Counted from the stretch's first letter, positions 6,454 through 14,548 are shown. The stretch is DNA of 24,934 nucleotides from an uncultured Collinsella sp. (GCA_902494035.1 CABURV010000027.1:1-24934), one strand, 5' to 3'. Numbers and translations are program-made. The notes: generated by a model from the letters alone, not told the origin.

Positions 6454-9270
6454 TTATGCCTCACCTCCTTTTGAGTGCTTGCCAAGCGGGGCGCCATCCT
6501 CATTCATCACAAATGTGTCGTCCCCGTTCGCGGGCACATGGTGCATATCGTGGTGAATGGACTGGTCGGCAGCCTGATCCTTGGATTTAGAGCCTCGCTC
6601 GCTGGCATTCAGGCCAAACATACGACGGGCGGCCGGAATGGCGGCCGTGTGCTCGCGCATCTCGCGGCGCAGGTCCTCATCCGAAAGCGCCGAGATGCGC
6701 ATCTGGGTGTTGAGGCTCGAGCGGATGTACTCGATATTGATAAGCCAGCCGCAGATGGCAATAACCGAGATGATCCAAATGACAAGCAGGATGATCTTGC
6801 CGTTATTGTCGATATCGAGAACCGTCGAAAGGACAAAGAGCAGGACCTGAACGCCCACCACGGCGGCAAAACCGCCCTTGATGTAGTACGGGTAGCGATG
6901 TTCAAAGGCGACCGCATGATCGAGCAGTTCGCGACGGTACGAATCGGAATCGAGCATGACACGCATGGCCGTGCGCAGCGAGTAGCGCTGGCGCGGCAGG
7001 TCGTTGGACTCGCAAATCATCATACCGGTCGTGGAAAGCTGTTTATCAAAGAGCAGGTTAAGGTTGAGCAGCAGCGGACGCAGCTGCAGACCGATAAAGA
7101 GCGCCACGATCAAGAACACGCCCAGAATGCACAGGTTAAACAGGTAGTTGAACGAGTACATGCCGCCGACCGTCTCGCGCAGCAGATTGATGCCGTAGGT
7201 AAAGGGCAGCAGCGGGTGCAGCCACTGGAAGAAGCCGGGCATCATCTCGATGGGATACATGCCCGACGAACCCGGAATCTGCACGATGACGAGAATGACG
7301 CCGATTGCCTTGCCGATGTGCTTAAACGTAGTGGACAGCGCATAGATGATATTGACGTAGGTGAACGAGATGGCGATGCCGCCCAGCACGAACAGCAGCG
7401 GGTTGATGCACTGCACGCCAATCACCAGATCGCCCACCGTCACGATGATGGCTTGGAGCGCGCCCAAGATCACCAGGAGCATCCAACGGCCGAAGTAGCC
7501 CTGGCGCGCCGTAAAGCTGCCAATGCCCTCGCGATCGACCTCGAGCTTGTAGATGGCGATGAGTACGTAACCGCCCACCCAAAGCGCCAGATTGGTGTAG
7601 AAGGGAGCGATGCCCGAGCCAAAGCTCTTGACCGGATAGATCGACTTGGACGTCAGCTCGACCGGAGAGGCCATGAAATCTGCCACGTCATTGACATCGA
7701 CGCCCATAAGGTCGGCGAGCTCGCCCATAGACTCAGAGGTCTGCAGCGCCGCGATGTCGTTGGCAGCGGTCGCAAGCTTGTCCTGGACCTTGGCAAGCGA
7801 GGAATCGGTCTGGGACAGCGTGGTCTTGGCCTGGCCGAGCGTAGCGTTAAGCTGCGAAAGCGTACCGCGCGCACTTGCAATAGTAGGCGTGAGGCCAGAC
7901 ACGATTCCCGTCAGATCACCCGAGACGGCGGCAAATGAATCAAGCGCGCTCGAGGCCTTCGGCAGCGCGTTTTGACCCAGGTCCGTCTGGGCCTGGCCAA
8001 GGTTGGTCGCACCGGTCTGGATTGCGTTATTGATAGCGTCGCTGGCGCCCGAGACAGCCGCGGCGTCATTCGCCATGGCGCTCGACTGCGCAGACAGACC
8101 GTCCTTGATGCTCTGAAGCTTTTCATTCTGCTCGCGGAGCAAATCGATGGTCGATACAATGCGCGCGTCAATTTCCTTGGAACCTGTCGACGTGTCATTA
8201 ACGAGAATTTCCAAGTGCCCGATAACGGCCTTATTGTGGTCGATCGTCGCTTGGAGAGACTCAAGCGAGTTGTCGATGCGGGTGGTCGTAGATGTGACCG
8301 CGCCCGTCAGCTTGCCAATCGCAGCGTTCGCGGAGGCTGACGTCTTGGTGAGCGCAAGGCTGCCTTCCGAGAGTGCCTTGGAGAGCGAGGCGACAGAGTT
8401 GCCCGCCGTAGCGCGCGCCTCGCCCAGCAGGTCATTGCCCTGAGCGATTGCCTGCGTTAGAGAGGGCGTCTGACCCTGCAGGCCCGCCAACGCGGCATCA
8501 GCCGAGGCGATAGCGCCACTCGTCTTATCGATGGCGGCATTCATGTCGCCAATCGAATCGCGCACCTCACCCAAGGTACCGGATGCCTCTGATACCGAAC
8601 CAGCCAACGAATTCTGAGTCTGGGTTGCCTTGTCCTTTAAATCGACCCCGGCATCCTTGGCGATGCTGGCAACGGTCTCGCCCACTGTGGAGACAAATTC
8701 CGAGTTGATCTGCTCCTCGATGGTGCTTGCACCGGTGTCGGTAACCTTGGGCGCAATAGCACTCTTCTTCTCATTGACGTAGTACGTAAGCTTGGGCTGA
8801 TGGTAGTTGCCGTCGAGCATCGAGACCAGGTTATCCGAGAAGTTCTTAGGGATTACGATGGCCGCATAGTACTCACCGCTCTCGACGCCCTCCTTGGCGT
8901 CGGCCGCCGAATCGACGAAGGTCCAGCCCAGCTGATCGTTCTCCTTGAGCTGATCGACGACCTGGTCGCCCGCGTTGAGCTCGCCCACCAAGTCGTTTTG
9001 GGTGCCCCGATCGTTGTTGGCGATGGCAATCTTGATACCCTGGGTGTTTCCGTACGGATCCCAGTTAGCCACGATGTTGTACCAGGCATACAGCGAGGGA
9101 ATGACGCACACGCCCAAAGTAACCACCAGGGCGACGGGGTTCACGAGCAATCGCTTGATGTCGCGCTTAAAGATCGCAAAGGAGACCTTTGCGTTGGATA
9201 GTTTGCTGCCGAGACTCACGCTTGGACCATCCATCCTGTCGTTGAATCGAATCGTACTATCGACAACCAT
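6454..9270 (-). CDS. YhgE/Pip-domain membrane protein with extra C-terminal domain
   Basis: This 938-residue paralogue of the downstream gene has an N-terminal helix, the LYAWYNIVANWDPYGNT signature, a long Ala/Ser/Thr-rich helical ectodomain, and the C-terminal membrane block with PIEMMPGFFQWLHPLLPFTYG. It then continues for about 200 residues that the shorter copy lacks: a soluble segment, two more hydrophobic helices (around VGVQVLLFVLSTVLDI and IILLVIWIISVIAICGWL), and a charged His/Asp-rich cytoplasmic tail. The frame is open to a TTG at 9303, but that codon has no ribosome site. The ATG at 9270 is preferred although its own ribosome site is weak. The start codon sits inside an imperfect inverted repeat (9266-9307), which could limit translation. 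It is the first gene of a two-gene operon. Confidence 0.86.
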   Translation of the reverse strand: MVVDSTIRFNDRMDGPSVSLGSKLSNAKVSFAIFKRDIKRLLVNPVALVVTLGVCVIPSLYAWYNIVANWDPYGNTQGIKIAIANNDRGTQNDLVGELNAGDQVVDQLKENDQLGWTFVDSAADAKEGVESGEYYAAIVIPKNFSDNLVSMLDGNYHQPKLTYYVNEKKSAIAPKVTDTGASTIEEQINSEFVSTVGETVASIAKDAGVDLKDKATQTQNSLAGSVSEASGTLGEVRDSIGDMNAAIDKTSGAIASADAALAGLQGQTPSLTQAIAQGNDLLGEARATAGNSVASLSKALSEGSLALTKTSASANAAIGKLTGAVTSTTTRIDNSLESLQATIDHNKAVIGHLEILVNDTSTGSKEIDARIVSTIDLLREQNEKLQSIKDGLSAQSSAMANDAAAVSGASDAINNAIQTGATNLGQAQTDLGQNALPKASSALDSFAAVSGDLTGIVSGLTPTIASARGTLSQLNATLGQAKTTLSQTDSSLAKVQDKLATAANDIAALQTSESMGELADLMGVDVNDVADFMASPVELTSKSIYPVKSFGSGIAPFYTNLALWVGGYVLIAIYKLEVDREGIGSFTARQGYFGRWMLLVILGALQAIIVTVGDLVIGVQCINPLLFVLGGIAISFTYVNIIYALSTTFKHIGKAIGVILVIVQIPGSSGMYPIEMMPGFFQWLHPLLPFTYGINLLRETVGGMYSFNYLFNLCILGVFLIVALFIGLQLRPLLLNLNLLFDKQLSTTGMMICESNDLPRQRYSLRTAMRVMLDSDSYRRELLDHAVAFEHRYPYYIKGGFAAVVGVQVLLFVLSTVLDIDNNGKIILLVIWIISVIAICGWLINIEYIRSSLNTQMRISALSDEDLRREMREHTAAIPAARRMFGLNASERGSKSKDQAADQSIHHDMHHVPANGDDTFVMNEDGAPLGKHSKGGEA

Positions 9271-9307
9271 TGTACGGAGGCGCTTTAGTGCCTCACGGCA
9301 CAATGGT
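9266..9307. promoter_or_regulatory. Inverted repeat over the start codon of the long YhgE/Pip gene
   Basis: Perfect 8-bp arms ACCATTGT (9266-9273) and ACAATGGT (9300-9307) are extended by partly pairing GGAGGC/GCCTCA-type interiors. The left arm contains the start codon on the minus strand (9270-9268). In RNA this would hide the start codon; in DNA it could be an operator between promoter and gene. Confidence 0.5.
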
Positions 9308-9326
9308 GCTGAGTTTTGCGGGTAGC

Positions 9327-9362
9327 AATATACTACGAAGATGAGTTAGCGTACAGATGTAC
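9327..9362 (-). promoter_or_regulatory. Putative promoter and overlapping operator of the YhgE/Pip operon
   Basis: Minus-strand TATATT (9332-9327) and TGTACG (9355-9350) are 17 bp apart, giving a weak -35 and a good -10. The inverted repeat GTAC-N4-GTAC at 9351-9362 covers the -35 box, a position suited to a TetR- or GntR-like repressor. No regulator gene is adjacent. Confidence 0.4.
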
Positions 9363-9409
9363 AGTATCCTAAATTTCAGCAGGTCACAAAACCACAACCC
9401 GCACAAATA

Positions 9410-9516
9410 AATGATCCCTTGGGGACGGAGGGATCATTCAAAAGGAAACGAGAGTGGAAAATCTCCCACTTCAAGCCCGCATTCGAGCCAAAAGTGGGGG
9501 ATTATCCACTCTCGTT
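9410..9516. repeat. Two adjacent palindromic repeats between htpG and the YhgE/Pip operon
   Basis: The first has 9-bp arms at 9410-9418 and 9430-9438 around TTGGGGACGGA. The second has 12-bp arms AACGAGAGTGGA (9447-9458) and its complement (9505-9516), with an inner 7-bp stem at 9465-9471 and 9492-9498. On the minus strand the large stem is followed by a loose T-rich stretch (TTTCCTTTTG), so it could also terminate htpG, whose stop lies 31 bp away. The loop of the first repeat shares TTGGGGACGGA with the repeat at 84-94. Confidence 0.6.
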
Positions 9517-9546
9517 CTAATCTAGTTACGGTGCCGTATCCCCGAA

Positions 9547-11571
9547 CTACATCAAGTTGCAAACAGCCGCCGCGAAGGCAACGGGGTCCTCGGGGAGGAT
9601 GCCCTCGACCAGCAGGGCCTGATCGTAGAGCAAACCGGAGTACTGCTTGATCTTGTCGGCGTCGCCTGCCTTCTGGGCAGCGACAAGCTTGTCAAAGACC
9701 GGGTGCTTGGCGTTGAGCTCGAGCACGCGCTGGCTCTTGGGCATGCCGTCGGGCGCGCCCTCGGGTCCCTTCTGAAGTACCTTCTCCATCTCAAGCGAAA
9801 GCGGACCCTCGGTGGTGATGCAAGCGGGGGCATCGGTCAGGCGCGCGGAGACGGCAACTTTCTCGACCTTGTCACCGAGTGCCTCCTTCATAGCGCTAAA
9901 GAGGTCCTCGTTCTCCTTGGTGGCGTCCTCGGCCTCCTTCTTCTCATCCTCGGTCGCCAGGTCAAGATCACCGGTCGCGACGTTCTTGAGCTCCAGATGA
10001 CGATCCTCGACCTCGGGCTCGGCACCGTCGGCCACAGCCTTTTCGGCAGCCTCGCGAGCTGCGTCGTCCTCATAGATCTTGGGCATATCGGCGGCAACGT
10101 ACTCACGCATAGCTTGGAACGTGAACTCATCCACATCCTGCGTCAGCAGCAGCACGTCATAGCCGCGGTCGAGCACGCCCTTTACCACGGGCATCTTGGC
10201 CAAGCGCTCACGCGAGTCACCGGCGGCGTAGTAGATGGCCTTCTGATCCTCGGGCATGCCCTTGGCATACTCGGCCAGGGTAATCATCTTCTGTTCCTTG
10301 GCAGACCAGAACAGCAGCAGGTCGGCGAGCTCATCGGCCTTCATGCCATAGCTCGAGTAGATACCGTACTTAAGGCCGCGGCCAAAGTTCTCAAAGAACT
10401 TCTCGTAGGCCTCACGATCGTTGTCGCGCATATCCTCGAGGTCGGCGGTGATCTTCTTTTCCACACGCTTGGCGATGGCCTTGAGCTGACGGTTCTGCTG
10501 CAGTGTCTCGCGCGAGATGTTAAGCGACACGTCGGCGGAATCCACGACGCCGCGGACAAAGTTGTAGTAGTCGGGCAGCAGGTCGTCGCACTTCTCCATA
10601 ATCAGAACGTTGGAGCTGTAGAGCGCCAGGCCCTTCTCGTAGTCCTTGCTGTACAGATCGAACGGCGCGCGACCCGGCACAAACAGCAGGGCGTCATACT
10701 CGAGCGTGCCCTCGGCATGGAAGCTGATGGTGCGCGCAGGATCGTCAAAGTCGTGGAACGTGGACTTGTAGAACTCGTCGTAGTCCTTCTGCTCGACATC
10801 GGAGCTGCGCTTCTTCCAGATCGGTGTCATGGAATTGACGGTCTCGAGCTCCTGGTAGTCCTCGTACTCGGGCTTGTAATCGTCGCCGGCGTCCTCGGGC
10901 TTGGGTTTCTGGCGGCTCTTGGACACCATCATCTGAATCGGGTAGCGCACATAGTTGCTGTACTGCTGAATCAGGCTCTTGAGGCCCCACTCGGTCAGGA
11001 AGCGATCGTAGGTCTCGGCCTCGCCGTCGGCATCGAGCTTCTCATTCTCGCGCAGCGTCAGGATGACATCGGTACCGTGCTCGGCGCGCTCGCCGTCTTC
11101 GATGGTGTAACCCTCAAGACCATCAGACTCCCACACGTGAGCGGTGTCCTCGCCATAGGCGCGGCTCACGACCTTCACGTGGCTGGCGACCATAAAGGCC
11201 GAGTAGAAGCCCACGCCAAACTGACCGATGATGTCGACATCGGAGCCCTGCTGCTCGGCGTTCTCGGTCTTAAACTCCTCGGAGCCGGAATGGGCGATGG
11301 TGCCCAGATTGCGCTCCAGCTCCTCGGCGGTCATGCCAATGCCGTTATCCGAGATGGTAATGGTGCGGGCGTCTTTATCAAAGGAGACGCGAATGGCCAG
11401 GTCGCCCTGGTCGATCTTGACGCTCGGGTCCTGCAGGCTCTTAAAGTTGAGCTTGTCGACGGCGTCGCTCGCGTTAGAGATAAGCTCGCGCAGGAAGATT
11501 TCCTTATTGGTGTAGATGGAGTTGATCATGAGGTCGAGCAGTTTTTTGCTCTCGGTCTTAAATTGACGCAT
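9547..11571 (-). CDS. htpG: HtpG, bacterial Hsp90 chaperone
   Basis: This 674-residue cytoplasmic ATP-dependent chaperone shows all GHKL ATPase motifs in the N-terminal domain: FLRELISNASDAVDKL with Glu29 and Asn33, SDNGIGM, and GQFGVGFYSAFMV with the lid glycines. The middle domain carries the arginine-containing LNISRETLQQN motif. The C-terminal dimerisation domain ends near LYDQALLVEGILPEDP. It is about 50 residues longer than E. coli HtpG, partly because of an acidic/charged insertion around residues 215-250 (PKPEDAGDDYKPEYED), which resembles a short version of the eukaryotic Hsp90 linker. The ATG at 11571 has AAGGA six bases upstream. It appears monocistronic, with its leader containing a terminator-like hairpin. 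Confidence 0.97.
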   Translation of the reverse strand: MRQFKTESKKLLDLMINSIYTNKEIFLRELISNASDAVDKLNFKSLQDPSVKIDQGDLAIRVSFDKDARTITISDNGIGMTAEELERNLGTIAHSGSEEFKTENAEQQGSDVDIIGQFGVGFYSAFMVASHVKVVSRAYGEDTAHVWESDGLEGYTIEDGERAEHGTDVILTLRENEKLDADGEAETYDRFLTEWGLKSLIQQYSNYVRYPIQMMVSKSRQKPKPEDAGDDYKPEYEDYQELETVNSMTPIWKKRSSDVEQKDYDEFYKSTFHDFDDPARTISFHAEGTLEYDALLFVPGRAPFDLYSKDYEKGLALYSSNVLIMEKCDDLLPDYYNFVRGVVDSADVSLNISRETLQQNRQLKAIAKRVEKKITADLEDMRDNDREAYEKFFENFGRGLKYGIYSSYGMKADELADLLLFWSAKEQKMITLAEYAKGMPEDQKAIYYAAGDSRERLAKMPVVKGVLDRGYDVLLLTQDVDEFTFQAMREYVAADMPKIYEDDAAREAAEKAVADGAEPEVEDRHLELKNVATGDLDLATEDEKKEAEDATKENEDLFSAMKEALGDKVEKVAVSARLTDAPACITTEGPLSLEMEKVLQKGPEGAPDGMPKSQRVLELNAKHPVFDKLVAAQKAGDADKIKQYSGLLYDQALLVEGILPEDPVAFAAAVCNLM

Positions 11572-11601
11572 GTGCAGTCCTTTCGCGCTACCCCTGTCCG
11601 C

Positions 11602-11626
11602 AAAAACGGCCCGGTCGCCCGAGCCG
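11602..11626 (-). terminator. Terminator-like hairpin in the htpG leader
   Basis: On the minus strand CGGCTCGG, tetraloop GCGA and CCGGGCCG (one G-U pair) are followed immediately by five T residues. It lies 31-55 nt upstream of the htpG start. It could terminate the transcript arriving from the GNAT gene; but the only promoter-like sequence I see for htpG (TATAAAAT at 11663-11656) lies upstream of it, which makes an attenuator equally possible. Confidence 0.65.
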
Positions 11627-11655
11627 CATCGCAGACCTGCTATGTTCAGACTTAG

Positions 11656-11686
11656 ATTTTATAACCCATTAACGCGCATATATACA
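11656..11686 (-). promoter_or_regulatory. Putative htpG promoter
   Basis: Minus-strand TATAAAAT (11663-11656) gives a good -10. TGTATA at 11686-11681 is a poor -35 at 17-bp spacing. I see no CIRCE or HAIR heat-shock operator near it. Confidence 0.35.
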
Positions 11687-11773
11687 TACGGAATCGAAAA
11701 ACTGTATGTCTAAGCGCCCCGATGCGCCAATTGCCAAGGAGTGTCCCCAACTGCCGGCAGGAAAGGAACGTCC

Positions 11774-12274
11774 CTATCTGCCATCTACGCGCTTGGCCAT
11801 CCAGACATGGGGTTGGCCCTCGTCTTCGTAATCTACCGGGGCAATTTGCGTGTAGCCCGCCTTGGCATAGAGTGGCAGCACGTATTCCTGCGCATGCAGC
11901 TTAATAAGCTTAGCGCCGGCATCGTACGCAGCAGCTTCGCTGGCTTCGATAATCTTGCATGCCAGTCCGCGACGACGCATAGCCGGCAGCACGGCGACGC
12001 GCCCCATAATGTAGGTCTCCCCCGCCGCAACGCCTTCGTCCATGTCGCATGCCGGCAACACCGGGGCCCCCGCGTCAGCCGCACGCTCCAGCTCCTCGGG
12101 AAACACGCGCGAGCAGCCGGCAAGCTCGCCGTCTACATAGAGCGTCACATGAATGCAGTTCGGATCCTCGTCGATAGCGTCGAACTCATTCTCGTAGCCC
12201 TGCTCGTCCATAAAAACGACGCGGCGCACCAACGCCGCGTCATCAAAGCATCCCGTCTTAAGTTGGATATCCAT
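11774..12274 (-). CDS. GNAT-family N-acetyltransferase
   Basis: This 166-residue cytoplasmic protein has the acetyl-CoA-binding motif A of GNAT enzymes: YIMGRVAVLPAMRRRGLACKII, in which RRRGLA fits the R/Q-x-x-G-x-G/A pyrophosphate loop. The C-terminal HAQEYVLPLYAKAGY resembles ElaA/YjcF-type enzymes. The substrate is unknown. A TTG at 12292 is in frame, but AAAGG lies six bases before the ATG at 12274, so that start is used. It follows the CpsB-like phosphatase by 39 nt and is probably the last gene of that operon; whether it acts on a surface polymer is only an inference from position. Confidence 0.82.
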   Translation of the reverse strand: MDIQLKTGCFDDAALVRRVVFMDEQGYENEFDAIDEDPNCIHVTLYVDGELAGCSRVFPEELERAADAGAPVLPACDMDEGVAAGETYIMGRVAVLPAMRRRGLACKIIEASEAAAYDAGAKLIKLHAQEYVLPLYAKAGYTQIAPVDYEDEGQPHVWMAKRVDGR

Positions 12275-12313
12275 GGCTGCCCTTTCATTCAATGCGAACG
12301 TTAGGGACAGATA

Positions 12314-12964
12314 TTAGCGAAAATGAGCTCCGCGCACGCTAAACTTCGCGCGAGCCTTCGCCAGGCAGTCGTAATGACCCACGTTATGGGCATCGCTCGC
12401 GATGAAGCTGTACAGGTTCTGATCGAACAGGCGTTGTGCCGGCTTTTTCTCGCGACCAAAGCGACCGCCGGCAATAAAGTCCGCCGAAGCCTGCAGCTTG
12501 CAGCCCATATCGACCAGGCGCTCCGCCACACTTACATCCTTTTGAACCGCACGATAGCGCTCAGGATGAGCGATGATCACCTGGTAGCCACGGCACTGCA
12601 AATCGTAAATCGTGTTCTCGTACTCTCTAAACGCATACGCATCGGCATGCGTCGAAAGCTCGAGCAGGAACTCATTGGTTCCATCGAAATGCAAGTGCTC
12701 CGCGGCATCGATACCAAGCTCAACGAGCTTTCGGTGGTTGACCTCGAAGCCCATCTGGAGCGGAAAGCCGTCAGCGTTATCACGCAGCAGCTCAAAGGCA
12801 TCCCACATCTTGTCGTAATCAAAATAGGGATCACGGCAGTGAGGAGTGCAAACGATTCTGGTTACACCGGCCCGCTTGGCAGCCTCGAGCATCGCCAAGC
12901 TCTCATCGAGATCGGCGGCGCCGTCGTCTACACCCGGCAAGATATGGCAATGAATGTCACGCAT
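12314..12964 (-). CDS. cpsB: CpsB/CapC-type PHP-domain tyrosine-protein phosphatase
   Basis: This 216-residue metal-dependent PHP-fold phosphatase is of the kind that dephosphorylates the tyrosine cluster of CpsD/CapB kinases in capsule and exopolysaccharide control. Visible metal-binding motifs are HCHILPGVDDG at residues 5-15, CTPHC near 40, the IIAHPERY segment near 130 and IASDAHN near 190, all characteristic of the Wzb-unrelated CpsB/YwqE family. The ATG at 12964 follows AAGG by 7 nt and lies 17 nt after the kinase stop, so kinase and phosphatase are co-expressed. Confidence 0.9.
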   Translation of the reverse strand: MRDIHCHILPGVDDGAADLDESLAMLEAAKRAGVTRIVCTPHCRDPYFDYDKMWDAFELLRDNADGFPLQMGFEVNHRKLVELGIDAAEHLHFDGTNEFLLELSTHADAYAFREYENTIYDLQCRGYQVIIAHPERYRAVQKDVSVAERLVDMGCKLQASADFIAGGRFGREKKPAQRLFDQNLYSFIASDAHNVGHYDCLAKARAKFSVRGAHFR

Positions 12965-12981
12965 AGGTCAGCCTTAATCAA

Positions 12982-13719
12982 CTAAACGTTTGCTCGGTTG
13001 GTGAAGATGCCCTTTTTGGAAGTCCCCTGATCGTCGGAGCCCTTCTTCACCTTCTTACCGTCCTTGGTGTAGTAGGAGTAGTAGTACTCGCTGGTCTCGG
13101 TCTCGCAGTAGTTCATAACGGTACCGATGAGCTTGACCTTCTCGGACTTCTTAAGCTGACCGATGGCGTTGAGCGCCTCCTCGCGCTTGGTGAAATCCTC
13201 GCGCACCACGAACAGTGCACCGTCGGTCAGACTTGCGATCTCAGCAGCATCGATGAAGGTGCCGACCGGGGGAGCATCAAAGATGACGTACTGGAACTTG
13301 GCGGACAGTGCCTTTACCAGCTTGGCAAAGCGGTGAGAGACGATGATGTCGGCAGGATTGGGAATGTGCGGCTCAGCATCGAGGAAGTAGAAGTTCTTCT
13401 GACCCGTCTCGACAATCGCCTGGTCAATAGAAACCTGCTCGGAAAGGACTGCATAGAGTCCGCCGCGGGAGCGGACGCCGAGCATATCGGCAAGGGACCT
13501 GCGACGCATATCAGCCTCGACCAGCAGGACGCTCTTGCCGCTGGTGGCGATAGCCTGAGCAAGGTTAATGGAAACCGTAGACTTGCCCTCGTTGGGAATC
13601 GAAGAGGTAACGGTGATGGTGCGAATGGGGTCGTCCACGCTCGCAAAGCGGATGTTGGCCAGAAGGGTCTTGGCGGCATTCTGTACAACGAGCTTATCGG
13701 TGTTCTTTGCCTTAGCCAT
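12982..13719 (-). CDS. cpsD: CpsD/CapB-type bacterial tyrosine kinase
   Basis: This 245-residue cytoplasmic BY-kinase works with a separate membrane activator. The P-loop SSIPNEGKST spans residues 39-48 (Lys46), Walker A' is LLVEAD with Asp70, and Walker B is VIFDAPP at 145-151. The C-terminal tail carries an autophosphorylation cluster SEYYYSYY with tyrosines 212-214, 216 and 217. In known systems the phosphorylation state of that tail controls polymer length and export through the Wzz-like partner and is reversed by CpsB, both of which are encoded beside it. The start ATG is two bases past the activator stop, with AAAGGTGG upstream. Confidence 0.93.
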   Translation of the reverse strand: MAKAKNTDKLVVQNAAKTLLANIRFASVDDPIRTITVTSSIPNEGKSTVSINLAQAIATSGKSVLLVEADMRRRSLADMLGVRSRGGLYAVLSEQVSIDQAIVETGQKNFYFLDAEPHIPNPADIIVSHRFAKLVKALSAKFQYVIFDAPPVGTFIDAAEIASLTDGALFVVREDFTKREEALNAIGQLKKSEKVKLIGTVMNYCETETSEYYYSYYTKDGKKVKKGSDDQGTSKKGIFTNRANV

Positions 13720-13721
13720 GC

Positions 13722-14378
13722 CTATTTACCACCTTTCATAGCCGGAATTCGGCCAACAACGGGAATGCCCAGGAGCTCTTCTGCCTCTTCGGCACCGCGG
13801 ATGCGGGTGTTGAGCATGTCTGCCAAAACGACATAGGCAACTGCGATAAAGATGCCCGCGAGGAACGCGACAGCAACGTACAGCATACGCTTGGGACCGC
13901 TGGGGGCTTCGGGGGTCTTAGCCTCGTCGATAACGTTGATGCTCTGGGCAGCGCCGACGTTCTGAGCGACCGTACTCACCGAGCTGGCCATGGCCTTTGC
14001 GACCTTAGCCGTCTCCTTGGCATCGGTGCCGGTAACCGAAAGCGTAATGACACGCGTGGTGGTCTCGGAGGAAACAGACACCTTGTAGTCATCCAGATCG
14101 GTGAGGCCCAGTTCATTGGCTGCGCCGCTCTTAACGCTATCGCTATCCAGCAGCGTGGCGATATCGTTGGAAAGCATCTGACTCGCCGAGAGATCGTTGT
14201 AGCTCATCTGACCGCTATCGTCGGTCTTGGCGAGAATGTACATGCTCGTCGTCGCGGTATAGGTGTTGTCCATCGCAACGAAGGACACGATGCCCATGGC
14301 GATCGCGCAGACCACCGGAAGGGTGATGACCAGCTGAAGGTGCTTCTTCAGCAGCTGGAACAGTTCGAGAAGGGTCAT
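13722..14378 (-). CDS. cpsC: CpsC/CapA-type polysaccharide co-polymerase (Wzz-like kinase activator)
   Basis: This 218-residue membrane protein has the Wzz fold: a short cytoplasmic start, a helix at about residues 16-36, an extracytoplasmic region of about 130 residues (including ILAKTDDSGQMSYNDLSASQ and repeated oligomerisation helices), a second helix at about 166-188 preceded by a proline-rich PEAPSGPKR, and a cytoplasmic tail ending in ELLGIPVVGRIP. That tail normally activates the partner tyrosine kinase. It is first in the operon, with AAAGG nine bases before its ATG. No polymerase, flippase or glycosyltransferase gene is adjacent. Confidence 0.9.
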   Translation of the reverse strand: MTLLELFQLLKKHLQLVITLPVVCAIAMGIVSFVAMDNTYTATTSMYILAKTDDSGQMSYNDLSASQMLSNDIATLLDSDSVKSGAANELGLTDLDDYKVSVSSETTTRVITLSVTGTDAKETAKVAKAMASSVSTVAQNVGAAQSINVIDEAKTPEAPSGPKRMLYVAVAFLAGIFIAVAYVVLADMLNTRIRGAEEAEELLGIPVVGRIPAMKGGK

Positions 14379-14425
14379 GCAGCTTGCCTTTCATTTCCCC
14401 AGTTCGGATTGACAAAACTGTCCGT

Positions 14426-14454
14426 ATGTTATCGCATCTTTTTACCGAGACCAA
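14426..14454 (-). promoter_or_regulatory. Promoter for the cpsCDB operon
   Basis: Minus-strand TTGGTC (14454-14449) and TAACAT (14431-14426) are exactly 17 bp apart, about 48 bp before the cpsC start. A second possible pair lies further upstream (TTTACA, 17 bp, TGTATA) beside the small inverted repeat ACAGG-AGAG-CCTGT, so there may be two start points. Confidence 0.5.
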
Positions 14455-14509
14455 ACTCTATACATAAGAAACAGGCTCTCCTGTAAAAATGTCGGAAGCA
14501 ATCGTAAAA

Positions 14510-14548
14510 TTGCACAACAACGCCGCACCCGAAAGTCAAATGCGGCGT
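14510..14548 (-). terminator. Terminator downstream of the PhoR-like kinase
   Basis: The minus-strand 8-bp stem ACGCCGCA / TGCGGCGT (plus-strand 14541-14548 and 14520-14527) with a 13-nt loop is followed by TGTTGTGC. The U-tract is imperfect, but the position 26 nt past the kinase stop fits. Confidence 0.65.

Noticed and set aside
6475..7938. 487-codon plus-strand frame opposite the long YhgE/Pip gene
   Set aside because: It is antisense to a gene with clear family signatures and has no recognisable domain.
4264..9270. Type VII secretion locus
   Set aside because: The YhgE/Pip domain is shared with EsaA, but no WXG100 protein, EssC-type ATPase or LXG toxin is adjacent.
9703..11655. 650-codon open frame on the plus strand opposite htpG
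   Set aside because: It is the exact antisense of a clear htpG gene; high-GC codon use leaves long open frames on the opposite strand. The translation shows no domain.
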